From Marinospirillum alkalitolerans (GTDB lineage Bacteria; Pseudomonadota; Gammaproteobacteria; Pseudomonadales; Halomonadaceae): a stretch of 64,000 nucleotides of DNA. The position numbers and the translations under genes are program-made. Under the pieces are notes generated by a model that ran no database searches, was not told the DNA's origin, and worked only from the letters and a program-made list of their open reading frames with translations. Shown in pieces: positions 1 to 7,712 of the stretch. How positions within the stretch are numbered: the first letter of the stretch is position 1; every line of letters begins with the position of its first letter. The stretch is from the NCBI RefSeq assembly GCF_045055655.1, contig NZ_JBANFI010000001.1, positions 186,001 through 250,000 on the forward strand, given 5' to 3'.

Positions 1-1007
1 TGCTGTGTTTCAGCCGCAAAACCAATACAGAAGGGGCGTGGGCTGCTTGCCGCGAGGGTCGCCAGAATGTCAGGGTTTTTGATCAGCTCCAGCGTCAGCG
101 TCTCGGATGCCGTCTTTTTGATCTTCTGCTCAGCGGGCGTCGCCATGCGATAATCCGCCACGGCGGCGCAAGCAATAAAAAGATCACTCTGTGCTTGATG
201 CGCCTGACAAGCGGCCAGCATCTCGTTGGCACTGAGAACATTGATCCGCTCAACACCGGCCGGCGTGGGCAGATGCACAGGGCCAGCCACCAGGGTGACT
301 TGTGCCCCTAAGGCGCGTGCTGCACTGGCGAGTGCAAAGCCCATTTTGCCGGAACTATGATTAGAAAGATAACGCACCGGATCGAGCGCTTCTTGGGTGG
401 GTCCGGCGGTGATCAAAAAACGCAAACCGGCACCAAGAGGTGCAACAGCCGATGATCGCTGCGACCAAGCCGCTTCAAGCGCAGCCAATAGCGCTTCTGG
501 CTCGGGTAGGCGGCCTAGCCCCACATCTCCGCAAGCTTGTTCACCTGCCTCGGGTGGGATCAGCTGATAGCCAAACTCCTGCAAACGCTGGCAGTTGGCT
601 TGGGTGGCAGGGTGCGCCCACATCTGCTGATTCATCGCTGGTGCCAGATAAACAGGAGCAGCAGTGGCAAGGCATAGGGTGGTGAGCAGATCATCCGCCT
701 GCCCCTGAGCCAAGCGCGCGAGCAGGTTCGCGCTGGCCGGTGCCAAGAGCACCAGATTGGCCCAGCGCGCTAGTTCAATATGGCCCATGCCGGCTTCGGC
801 TTCGGCATCCAAAAGTTCGGTATGCACAGCATGGCCAGTTAAGGCTTGGAAGGTCAGCGGCTGGATAAAAGCCTGCGCGCCGGCGGTCATCACCACCCGA
901 ACTTCTGCGCCTGCTTTGATGAGTAAGCGGGCCAGCAGCGCTGTTTTATAAGCCGCGATACCGCCGCTGACTCCAAGGAGAATGCGAGCTTGCGCCAGTG
1001 AATTCAT
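1..1007 (-). CDS. coaBC: Phosphopantothenoylcysteine decarboxylase / phosphopantothenate-cysteine ligase, 3' part outside window
   Basis: Bifunctional flavoprotein of coenzyme A synthesis. The CoaC domain decarboxylates 4'-phosphopantothenoylcysteine and the CoaB domain makes that compound from phosphopantothenate, cysteine and CTP. The ATG is at 1007 on the minus strand and the frame stays open to base 1, so about 335 residues are visible. The N-terminus has the flavodoxin-like start ILLGVSGGIAAYK, then the CoaC signatures SANLLARLAQG and PAMNQQMW. The CoaB part begins near residue 190 with ITAGPTQEALDPVRYLSNHS and continues through AAVADYR. The stop lies beyond the window. It is divergent from radC, the usual gammaproteobacterial neighbour. 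Identification is secure from several motifs in order. Confidence 0.96.
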   Translation of the reverse strand, partial: MNSLAQARILLGVSGGIAAYKTALLARLLIKAGAEVRVVMTAGAQAFIQPLTFQALTGHAVHTELLDAEAEAGMGHIELARWANLVLLAPASANLLARLAQGQADDLLTTLCLATAAPVYLAPAMNQQMWAHPATQANCQRLQEFGYQLIPPEAGEQACGDVGLGRLPEPEALLAALEAAWSQRSSAVAPLGAGLRFLITAGPTQEALDPVRYLSNHSSGKMGFALASAARALGAQVTLVAGPVHLPTPAGVERINVLSANEMLAACQAHQAQSDLFIACAAVADYRMATPAEQKIKKTASETLTLELIKNPDILATLAASSPRPFCIGFAAETQ

Positions 1008-1181
1008 AATAGGAAAGGCTTCCAGCAAAAAAGAAGCTAACCTTATCATGAACCGCGAAAACGGAGAAGGTATCCACCTGAGTCGGTCGGTGTCAGAGGG
1101 CTGCTCCAGTCGCTGATCAGGGTGATCACTGGCGTGGTTGCCCCCTGTCTGAGAGGGATGCGCGTCAACAAGGAGGTGAGG

Positions 1182-1856
1182 ATGGGGATTAATCATTGGC
1201 CCGCCGATGAGCGGCCTAGAGAAAAACTGTTGCAACTTGGCGCGGCGCATTTAAGTGATGCTGAGCTGCTGGCTATTTTTTTGCGCGTTGGTGTGAAGGG
1301 TAAAAATGCTGTTGCTCTAGCGCAGGATCTGCTGGCCCACTATGGTGGCTTGCGCCCTTTGCTGAATACCACGCAAGAGGATTTTTGTGCCTATCCCGGA
1401 TTAGGCGCGGCTAAATATGCTCAGTTGCAGGCCGTGCTGGAAATGGCCAAGCGCCATCTGGAGGCTGAACTGGTGCGGGGGGAGGCCCTAACCAGCCCTG
1501 AAGCGGCCGCACGTTATTTGAAGCTGCAGCTGCGTGATCTGCCCTATGAAGTCTTTGCGCTGCTGTTATTGGATAATCAGCATCGTGTGCTTCGCTATGA
1601 GGCGCTGTTTCGTGGTACAGTGGACGCTGCCTCGGTCTACCCACGCGAAGTCGTCAAGCTGGTATTAGAGCATAATGCCGCCGCAGTGATTCTGGCCCAC
1701 AACCATCCCTCAGGTATTGCTGAACCCAGTCGTGCTGATGAACAGATCACTCAGCGCCTTAAGCAGGCTTTGCAGAGTGTGGATGTGCGTATTTTGGATC
1801 ATTTTGTGATAGGTGATGGAGAACCTGTGTCTTTTGCTGCCCGAGGTCTGCTATAA
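1182..1856 (+). CDS. radC: RadC family JAB1/MPN-domain protein
   Basis: A 224-residue protein, close to the usual RadC length. The N-terminal half is a helix-hairpin-helix-like region (HLSDAELLAIFLRVG) and the C-terminal half is a JAMM metalloprotease-like domain with the metal-binding pattern HNHPSG followed by a serine and an aspartate (SRAD). The in vivo role of RadC is unresolved; the old DNA-repair assignment for the E. coli protein has been questioned. The frame is open from 1122, but ATG 1182 is chosen because AAGGAGGTGAG sits directly before it and the protein then starts like family members (INHWPADERPREKL). It is divergent from coaBC and upstream of rpmB. Confidence 0.94.
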   Translation: MGINHWPADERPREKLLQLGAAHLSDAELLAIFLRVGVKGKNAVALAQDLLAHYGGLRPLLNTTQEDFCAYPGLGAAKYAQLQAVLEMAKRHLEAELVRGEALTSPEAAARYLKLQLRDLPYEVFALLLLDNQHRVLRYEALFRGTVDAASVYPREVVKLVLEHNAAAVILAHNHPSGIAEPSRADEQITQRLKQALQSVDVRILDHFVIGDGEPVSFAARGLL

Positions 1857-1890
1857 TACTGCGGCTTTTTCACCCGGATGGTTTGTCAGC

Positions 1891-1919
1891 TTGTCGGCAG
1901 GCTACCTTTCTGGTATAAA
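1891..1919 (+). promoter_or_regulatory. Sigma-70 promoter of rpmB-rpmG
   Basis: A TTGTCG -35 element (1891-1896) is followed after exactly 17 bases by TATAAA (1914-1919). It lies 55 bases before the rpmB start and downstream of the radC stop. Both boxes match the consensus well and the spacing is ideal; the start site is inferred at about 1926. Confidence 0.6.
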
Positions 1920-1973
1920 GGCGCCCTTTCTATTTCATCAGCACTGCGCCCTTAGATCGACTGGAGGCCTATA

Positions 1974-2210
1974 ATGTCCATGGTTTGTCAAGTGACTGGC
2001 AAGAAGCCACTCACTGGGAACAACGTTTCCCACTCACAGCGTAAAACGCGTCGTCGTTTTTTGCCTAATCTGCACGTACACCGTTTTTGGGTTGAATCTC
2101 AAAAGCGTTTTGTCAAACTGCGCGTTTCTAGCAAAGGTCTGCGCATCATTGACAAACACGGTATTGAGCAGGTGCTGGCGGATATCGCTAAGCGCGGCGA
2201 AAAAATCTGA
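1974..2210 (+). CDS. rpmB: 50S ribosomal protein L28
   Basis: A 78-residue basic protein starting MSMVCQVTGKKPLTGNNVSH, the standard bacterial L28 N-terminus, with the conserved RRRFLPNLH segment. It is a structural component of the large ribosomal subunit. A good ribosome-binding site (GGAGGC) precedes the ATG. It is followed after 19 bases by rpmG in the usual rpmB-rpmG operon. It lacks the four-cysteine pattern seen in zinc-binding L28 variants. Confidence 0.98.
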   Translation: MSMVCQVTGKKPLTGNNVSHSQRKTRRRFLPNLHVHRFWVESQKRFVKLRVSSKGLRIIDKHGIEQVLADIAKRGEKI

Positions 2211-2229
2211 TTTTTGAGGAAAAAAAGTC

Positions 2230-2385
2230 ATGCGTGAGAAAATTAAGCTGGTTTCCAGTGCAGGCACTGGCCACTTCTATACGACGATGAAGAACAAGCG
2301 TAACACCCCAGAAAAACTGGAGCGTAACAAGTATGATCCAGTGGCTCGCAAGGTCGTTGTCTACAAAGAAGCTAAAATCAAGTAA
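2230..2385 (+). CDS. rpmG: 50S ribosomal protein L33
   Basis: A 51-residue basic protein starting MREKIKLVSSAGTGHFYTT and ending in KYDPVARKVVVYKEAKIK, typical of bacterial L33. It is cotranscribed with rpmB, 19 bases upstream, and AGGAAAAAAAG before the ATG serves as ribosome-binding site. It has no CxxC pairs, so it is the zinc-free form of L33. A strong intrinsic terminator follows the stop. Confidence 0.98.
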   Translation: MREKIKLVSSAGTGHFYTTMKNKRNTPEKLERNKYDPVARKVVVYKEAKIK

Positions 2386-2427
2386 TTTGTCTTCGACATT
2401 GCTCTTGTTGGCTCGAGTAGAATCTAG

Positions 2428-2459
2428 CCCGAACCGCTCAGCGTGGCTCGGGTTTTTTT
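2428..2459 (+). terminator. Intrinsic terminator of rpmB-rpmG
   Basis: CCCGA pairs with TCGGG, with further pairing inside (CCGC with GTGG), followed directly by seven T. It lies 43 bases after the rpmG stop and ends just before the mutM gene. Confidence 0.8.
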
Positions 2460-2492
2460 GTGTCTGCTGTTTATCATAAGGACACCCAGACG

Positions 2493-3410
2493 ATGCCTGA
2501 ATTGCCCGAAGTAGAGACCACGCGCCTCGGTATAGCGCCCTGGCTAGAAGGCCGGACTATTCTGGCTTTTACCCTGCGGCAAGGTCGCTTGCGCTGGCCT
2601 GTTGATCCCGAGTTGAGTCAGCAGCTGCCTGGTTTGATCATCCAGCCCTTATTGCGCCGCTCCAAATATCTCGTGATGCCGCTCTTACGCAGTCCACAGA
2701 CAGTCAACTCAGAGGCCGTCAATCCAGAGGCAGTTGATCCGGAGACAGTTGATCCAGAGGCAAAGAGCGTGCCATCCGAAGGCTTGATTTGGCATCTGGG
2801 CATGTCAGGGAGCCTGCGTCTTGTGCAAGCAGAGACTGAGTGGAAAAAACACGATCATCTTGAGTTGGTGGTGCAGCCGCGTCAGCCAGGTGATCCAGAT
2901 CGCCTGCGCTATCATGATCCACGGCGTTTTGGTGCGCTCCTTCACTATCAAGGTGCTTGGCAGGATCAACCTGCTCTTGCCCATCTTGGCCCTGAACCAT
3001 TAAGCGCTGAGTTCAATGCTGCTTGGTTGTATCAGGCCACACGGGGTAAGCGTCAGGCGATCAAGGTGTGGTTAATGAGTCCGCAAAGAGTGGTGGGCGT
3101 GGGGAATATCTACGCCACTGAAGCCTTGTTTGAAGCGCGTATTGATCCTCGGCGAGCGGCCGGCAGTTTGAGTGAGAGTGAATGTGCGCGCTTGGTGGAG
3201 CAGGTCAAAGACATTCTTGCCAAGGCGATTGCCCAAGGTGGCACCACCTTGCGCGATTTTGTCGGTGGCGATGGTCAGCCAGGTTATTTTGCGCAAACCT
3301 TACAGGTTTATGGGCGGGCTGGTGCACCTTGCCGTGTTTGTGGAACAGATTTAGAGCAGTTGGTGCAGGCGCAGCGCCGCACTGTTTTTTGTCCACAATG
3401 CCAACACTGA
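2493..3410 (+). CDS. mutM: Formamidopyrimidine-DNA glycosylase with a pentapeptide-repeat insertion
   Basis: Base-excision repair enzyme that removes 8-oxoguanine and formamidopyrimidines and nicks the abasic site. ATG 2493 is chosen over the open frame from 2460 because mature MutM must begin MPELPEVETT, with Pro2 as the nucleophile and Glu3 catalytic. Lys58 of RRSKYL matches the conserved active-site lysine. HLGMSGSLR, the helix-two-turn-helix region and a C-terminal zinc finger (CRVCG...CPQC) are all present. At 305 residues it is longer than the usual 270 or so. The excess is an in-frame insertion at about residues 68-95 between two N-terminal domain strands, containing four 15-base tandem repeats (2703-2762) that encode VNSEA, VNPEA, VDPET and VDPEA. 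Confidence 0.96.
   Translation: MPELPEVETTRLGIAPWLEGRTILAFTLRQGRLRWPVDPELSQQLPGLIIQPLLRRSKYLVMPLLRSPQTVNSEAVNPEAVDPETVDPEAKSVPSEGLIWHLGMSGSLRLVQAETEWKKHDHLELVVQPRQPGDPDRLRYHDPRRFGALLHYQGAWQDQPALAHLGPEPLSAEFNAAWLYQATRGKRQAIKVWLMSPQRVVGVGNIYATEALFEARIDPRRAAGSLSESECARLVEQVKDILAKAIAQGGTTLRDFVGGDGQPGYFAQTLQVYGRAGAPCRVCGTDLEQLVQAQRRTVFCPQCQH
2703..2762 (+). repeat. Four tandem 15-bp repeats inside mutM
   Basis: Units begin at 2703, 2718, 2733 and 2748 and follow the pattern GTY-RAY-YCN-GAG-RCN, encoding VNSEA/VNPEA/VDPET/VDPEA. The unit length is a multiple of three, so copy-number change would keep the mutM frame. The third and fourth units are nearly identical and the first two have diverged, which suggests stepwise duplication. 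Confidence 0.9.
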
Positions 3411-3528
3411 GGCTGCACACTTCACTCAGAGCAAAGAGACTTCTGTTCTGAGGTGCATCTGTTAGAATGCCAGCCGTGATGTTCAAAGAGCCCACCAGTG
3501 GCTTGATCCAATCTGATGAGGAAAAACA

Positions 3529-3894
3529 ATGAGCTATATGGCTTTAAAGCACCTGCATTTGATGATGGTGGGTCTGACCTTAGTCTTCTTTGTACTGCGC
3601 AGCGGTGGCCTGTTGATCGGCATGCAGTGGATCGGCCGGACTTGGGCTCGTGTTGTGCATCATGTCATCGATTTAACGATTTTGGCCTCGGCCTTGGGTT
3701 TAGCGGCGCACCTGTCGCAGTGGCCTTTCTACAATAGTGGCTGGATGACGGCCAAGCTGCTGGCGCTGGTGGGTTATATGGTACTTACAGCCATCGCGAT
3801 ACGTCGTCAAAAGGCGCTTTTGCTGCTGCCAGCCTTGGTGTTGGTGCTGTATGCAGGGTGGGTCGGTGTCAGTAAAACGCCGCTGCCTTTTTAA
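3529..3894 (+). CDS. SirB2-family integral membrane protein
   Basis: A 121-residue, very hydrophobic protein with four predicted membrane helices (roughly residues 8-28, 44-64, 73-92 and 96-115). The opening MALKHLHLMMVGLTLVFFVLR and the end TPLPF match the SirB family (named after Salmonella SirB2), whose function is not established. GAGGAAAAACA precedes the ATG. It is the first gene of a closely spaced plus-strand run leading to YcxB-like and gcvH. Confidence 0.75.
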   Translation: MSYMALKHLHLMMVGLTLVFFVLRSGGLLIGMQWIGRTWARVVHHVIDLTILASALGLAAHLSQWPFYNSGWMTAKLLALVGYMVLTAIAIRRQKALLLLPALVLVLYAGWVGVSKTPLPF

Positions 3895-3947
3895 GGTCCC
3901 TCTTGAATGCCCATCTGGGATGAGATAGCGCTTGTCAAAGGAGAAGG

Positions 3948-4490
3948 ATGATGCGTGTCGATTATGCTTGGACAGAGCCTCAATTTGTTCGCCAAGCCTT
4001 ATATGATTATGAAGTCGGGCCAAGGCGTCAGCGTCAGCGCTTACTGCTGGGGCTGACTTTGGTGACGGTGCTCGGCCTGATTCTGATCAATATGAGCTAT
4101 CGTGGCTTTAGTTTTTCAATCTGGGATCTGGTGCTGATTGCCGCTGTGCTCTGCTGGTATACCCTGCGTGGCACCTTGCTGACATGGAGCTTGGGGCGTG
4201 CCTACCGCCGCTCAGGCATCGATGGCGTCAAGCTGGCTTACGAAGTCGATGAGTCTGGCGTGAAGCTGAAAGTGAATCAAGCCGCTGAGCAGTCCTGGCC
4301 TTGGTCACAGATGAAGCGGGTGGTGCGCACGCGAGAAGGCTTCTTACTCTACCCTGGCCCCATGTGGTTGCCTTTACGCCACTTTCCTGAAGATGTGAAT
4401 CCCGATGAGTTTGCTGCTCTGCTCCAGCGCAAGGTGGTGGATTATCAGGATCACAGTCAGCACCAATTGAAATTAAAAGATGATTTTTAA
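3948..4490 (+). CDS. YcxB-like membrane protein
   Basis: A 180-residue protein with two hydrophobic helices (about residues 30-50 and 58-78) followed by a soluble C-terminal domain with the pattern YEVDESGVKLK...WPWSQMKRVVRTREGFLLY. That domain resembles the YcxB-like C-terminal family, a PH-like fold found in uncharacterised membrane proteins. The preceding AAGGAGAAGG is a strong ribosome-binding site; the second ATG (3951) is an equally possible start. It sits between the SirB2-like gene and gcvH. Function unknown. Confidence 0.65.
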   Translation: MMRVDYAWTEPQFVRQALYDYEVGPRRQRQRLLLGLTLVTVLGLILINMSYRGFSFSIWDLVLIAAVLCWYTLRGTLLTWSLGRAYRRSGIDGVKLAYEVDESGVKLKVNQAAEQSWPWSQMKRVVRTREGFLLYPGPMWLPLRHFPEDVNPDEFAALLQRKVVDYQDHSQHQLKLKDDF

Positions 4491-4516
4491 TGGCGGCTCA
4501 GCCTAAGGAATAACTT

Positions 4517-4909
4517 ATGTCAGACTCTCTTGCCGCAACCACGCTTTTCTCTGCCACTCACCAGTGGGTGCGCCCTTTAAGTGCCACACGCGTGCAGGTG
4601 GGCATCAGCGATTTTGCTCAGGAAGCCCTTGGCGATGTGGTGTTTATTGAGGCCCCGGCTTTAGATACTTCAGTGCGTGCTGGCGAACTGATCGGCGCGA
4701 TTGAATCCGTCAAAACAGCCTCTGAGATTTTGGCACCCGTATCAGGCCGTCTGGTGGCTTTTCATGCCCTGCTTGAAGACCAGCCTGAGCAGGTAAATGA
4801 AGCACCTATCGCAACCTGGATTTATGAGCTGGAAGTCGATCCAGAGCAGTATGCAGAAGAAGCCGCTCAGCTGATGACAGCGGCCGATTATCAGGCGCAG
4901 CTAGATTAA
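4517..4909 (+). CDS. gcvH: Glycine cleavage system H protein, stand-alone
   Basis: A 130-residue lipoyl carrier protein. The lipoylation motif IGAIESVKTASE is intact, with Lys66 as the predicted lipoylated residue, and the N-terminal HQWVRPLSATRVQVGISDFAQ is typical. In the glycine cleavage system H carries the aminomethyl group between P, T and L proteins. Neither gcvT nor gcvP is in the window, so this copy is separated from its partners or serves another role, such as a lipoyl relay. The next gene starts one base after its stop, so the two are probably translationally coupled. Confidence 0.93.
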   Translation: MSDSLAATTLFSATHQWVRPLSATRVQVGISDFAQEALGDVVFIEAPALDTSVRAGELIGAIESVKTASEILAPVSGRLVAFHALLEDQPEQVNEAPIATWIYELEVDPEQYAEEAAQLMTAADYQAQLD

Positions 4910-4910
4910 A

Positions 4911-5354
4911 ATGACGGCCTCCTGTTGGGATCATGCGCAGCCTTTTGTGCTGGATGTGCAGGTTGAACCCGCGATGATCGATCATTATCAGCATGTGAAT
5001 AATGCTGAATACCTGCGCTGGATTGAGCAGGTCAGCTGGGCGCATTCTGAATCACTGGGATTGAGCTTTGCTGATTATCAGCGTCTGGATCGGGCGATGG
5101 TGGTCCAGCGTCATGAGATTGATTATTTGGCGGCGGCTTTTGAGGATGAGACCCTCTCCTTGGCGACGTGGATTGTCGCCTGTGATCGGCGTTTTTCTCT
5201 GACCCGCCACTTTCAGCTCAGACGCGCGGCCGATGATAAAACCCTGTTGCGCGCCCAGACTCACTTTGCCTGTGTGGCCTTGTCTTCTGGTCGTCCACGA
5301 CGCATGCCGGAGGAGATGGCGAAGATCTATGGTGCGGCTGTGATCAGTCTATGA
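4911..5354 (+). CDS. Hotdog-fold acyl-CoA thioesterase
   Basis: A 147-residue single-domain protein with the 4-hydroxybenzoyl-CoA thioesterase / YbgC signature: an aspartate or histidine followed by HVNNAEYLRWIEQ on the central helix, then the strand VVQRHEIDYLAAAFEDETL. Such enzymes hydrolyse acyl-CoA thioesters; the acyl substrate cannot be read from sequence. The ATG is one base after the gcvH stop, and its own stop overlaps the next start (ATGA). This indicates a translationally coupled unit with gcvH and the DUF2971 gene. Confidence 0.85.
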   Translation: MTASCWDHAQPFVLDVQVEPAMIDHYQHVNNAEYLRWIEQVSWAHSESLGLSFADYQRLDRAMVVQRHEIDYLAAAFEDETLSLATWIVACDRRFSLTRHFQLRRAADDKTLLRAQTHFACVALSSGRPRRMPEEMAKIYGAAVISL

Positions 5355-6163
5355 AGCTCTATCTTTATTTACAGGCGAATCAGTTGGATGTGCTGCGTCA
5401 TGCGCGCTTGCACCTCACTGGGATTCGTGATGTCAAAGACCCGTTTATCCACAATGCCAAAGCCATCCAGCGTCAGGCCATACGCATTGCCGAGGCTGAT
5501 TTTCAGCAGGAAATTGAAAAGCAGTTTAAGGCCCTGCCGCCAGCCTTGAAGGGGCTGATGGACTGGGAAACCTTTGTCCGCGAGGCACAAAAAAAACGCC
5601 CGCAGATTGAAGCCCAGATGCGCAAGAAAAAGCAGGGTAAGCCGAGCGTTTTGCCAAACCCTCAAGCCTATGACGAGCTAGGCTGGTGTCGTCTGTTTAA
5701 GCGGCCAGATCATCCTCTGTTGTGGGAGCGTTATGCCCAGCAGCATCAAGGGTTGGTGGTCGAGCTGGATACGGCTTATCCCGCTTTTCAGCAGCAAAAA
5801 CAGATTATGCGGCCTGTTGTCTACGGCCCTGCACGGCCTCAAGCTGATCATCCGATGAAGCCCTTTCCGGCTTTGTTTCATCGTGCGCCTGAGTATGCCT
5901 CAGAAGAAGAGGTGCGTTTGGTGCGTCCCTTGAGTGATGCGAAATCGAGCCAGCAGCTCAAGAATGGGCAGACCCTCTACTTCTATCCCTTCCCGCCTCG
6001 TGCGGTGATGTCGGTGATTCTTGGTGTGCAGGCCAGCCCTGAGTTAAAAGAGCAGGTACAACGCATTCTGACCTACGATATGAAGTACAAACCAGGGCGG
6101 CCGCTGCGCGAGGTTCTGCTCGACCCGACCCAGTTTAAGCTCCACCTGCGTGGTACCTTGTAG
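5351..6163 (+). CDS. DUF2971-domain protein
   Basis: A 270-residue soluble protein. The centre (about residues 115-215) has the DUF2971 pattern: a C/W-containing segment LGWCRLFKRPDHPLLWERYA, then QHQGLVVELD, and later EYASEEEVRLVRP. Residues 75-100 are lysine- and arginine-rich (MRKKKQGK). Members occur in phage-defence and accessory loci as well as in chromosomes, and no activity is established. The start overlaps the thioesterase stop by four bases. I cannot assign a role; the tight coupling to gcvH and the thioesterase is the only contextual clue. Confidence 0.7.
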   Translation: MKLYLYLQANQLDVLRHARLHLTGIRDVKDPFIHNAKAIQRQAIRIAEADFQQEIEKQFKALPPALKGLMDWETFVREAQKKRPQIEAQMRKKKQGKPSVLPNPQAYDELGWCRLFKRPDHPLLWERYAQQHQGLVVELDTAYPAFQQQKQIMRPVVYGPARPQADHPMKPFPALFHRAPEYASEEEVRLVRPLSDAKSSQQLKNGQTLYFYPFPPRAVMSVILGVQASPELKEQVQRILTYDMKYKPGRPLREVLLDPTQFKLHLRGTL

Positions 6164-6188
6164 CTGGGCCTTGTGGTCTGCACGCTTT

Positions 6189-7673
6189 TTAGGCGGAGTT
6201 GGATAGGGTGTTTTTGTAAATCTGGCCGCCTTTCATAATTAAGCAAAGGTTGCGTTCTGGGTCGCTGAGAAAGTCGAGGCTGCGCTCAGGATCACCCTCG
6301 ACCACCAGCAAATCAGCCCAAGCCTGTGCCTCGATACGTCCCAGTGGAGCAGGATAGGGATTGCGTGGCCCAGATAAGCCTAGGAGCGCGCCATTATCGG
6401 CTGTTGCCATTTTGAGAGCGGTTAAAGGCGAATAAAAGCGGGTCATTTTTGCCAGCTGCCGCCCTTGGGTCTGGGTATTTTGCGGATTGAACAAGACATC
6501 GGTTCCCCAGGCTGTCGCGACGCCAAAACGCTGTGCCAGCTCATAAGCGCGTAGCGTACCTTGTGCGACCTGTGCTTGGCTGGCACGTCGTGCTTCATCT
6601 GGATAAACGTTGGAATCCTCATCTTGCAAAAAGGGTTGTAGACTCCACCAGGCTCCCTGATCTGCCATCATGCGTACCGTTTCTTCATCGGCCAGCTGGC
6701 CATGCTCTATTGAGCGTACCCCTGCACGGAGTGCGCGCTGAATCCCCGCTGAGGTATAAACATGGGTCATCACATAGGTGCCCCAATCGGCAGCAGCCTC
6801 AACGGCAGCACGGAGTTCACGCTCACTAAACTGCACTGAATCCAAGGGATCATAGCTGGAGGCGACACCACCACCTGCCATCAGTTTGATCTGGCTTGCG
6901 CCCAGCATCAGCTGTTCGCGTGTGCGTCTGAGCACCTCCGCCTCGCCATCAGCAATCACGGCAACACCCGCTTGCTCGGTGATCGCAAGGGGGCTGAGTG
7001 GACTGCGTGGCAGTTCATGTCGCAGGCGAAAATCACCATGGCCTGAGGTCTGAGAAATCATCGCGCCAGCAGGGTAGATTCTAGGGCCTGGAATCAGTCC
7101 TTCATCGATTGCACGTTTGAGCGCAAAGGCAGGCCCGCCAACATCGCGCACGCTGGTAAAGCCGCGCATCAGTGTGCGCTCGGCTTCGCGTCCTGCAACC
7201 AGATGCACATAGCCAAGATCGGCGGTCATGGCTTGTGCCTGAGTGATGGCGGCCAGCGTGGTATGCCAGTGGGCATCAATCAAACCGGGAATCACTGTTT
7301 TGCCTTGGCAATCAAGACGCGCCAGATCGGCTGGAAGGGCATTCTCGGCCAGCAGTGCGCGAATCTTACCATTCTCAATCCAAATCGCTTGGCCTTCATG
7401 CAGGCGCTCACCATCAAAAAGGCGCAGATGGGTGAGCGCCAATGGTGCAGATGGCGTGGGGTGCGCGGCCACTAGTTGTGGGCTGATCAGACCGCTAAAC
7501 AGACCGGCCAAGGCAGTCAGGCTACCGCCAAGCAACGCGCGTCGTGTCAGTTCATTCATGATGCGCTGATGAAAGCGCACCAGCAGCAAAGAGCCACACT
7601 GGCAGGCGGGTGCTGCTCCTGAGTAGGATGCCGTCGTTGATGGATTGAAAGCCATCTGATGCTTCGGATGCAT
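6189..7673 (-). CDS. Exported metal-dependent amidohydrolase (imidazolonepropionase/Xaa-Pro dipeptidase-like)
   Basis: Amidohydrolase-superfamily TIM-barrel enzyme. Visible metal-site elements are DAHWHTT (HxH), IKLMAGGG (the lysine usually carboxylated), TDVLF after WG (late aspartate) and SIEHGQ. A Tat-type leader is clear: TRRALLGGSLTALAGLFSGL, then AAHPTP as likely cleavage region, so it should act in the periplasm. Start choice is uncertain. ATG 7673 has a good ribosome-binding site (AGGGAGAAG) but puts about 40 residues before the twin arginine. ATG 7559 gives a normal Tat leader (456 residues) but shows no clear ribosome-binding site. It follows the MFS gene by 39 bases in the his transcript. 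Substrate unknown; related enzymes cleave dipeptides or imidazolonepropionate. Confidence 0.8.
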   Translation of the reverse strand: MHPKHQMAFNPSTTASYSGAAPACQCGSLLLVRFHQRIMNELTRRALLGGSLTALAGLFSGLISPQLVAAHPTPSAPLALTHLRLFDGERLHEGQAIWIENGKIRALLAENALPADLARLDCQGKTVIPGLIDAHWHTTLAAITQAQAMTADLGYVHLVAGREAERTLMRGFTSVRDVGGPAFALKRAIDEGLIPGPRIYPAGAMISQTSGHGDFRLRHELPRSPLSPLAITEQAGVAVIADGEAEVLRRTREQLMLGASQIKLMAGGGVASSYDPLDSVQFSERELRAAVEAAADWGTYVMTHVYTSAGIQRALRAGVRSIEHGQLADEETVRMMADQGAWWSLQPFLQDEDSNVYPDEARRASQAQVAQGTLRAYELAQRFGVATAWGTDVLFNPQNTQTQGRQLAKMTRFYSPLTALKMATADNGALLGLSGPRNPYPAPLGRIEAQAWADLLVVEGDPERSLDFLSDPERNLCLIMKGGQIYKNTLSNSA

Positions 7674-7712
7674 GCTCTTCTCCCTCTGGGCCTGATGCTG
7701 AAGTCGGCTGGA

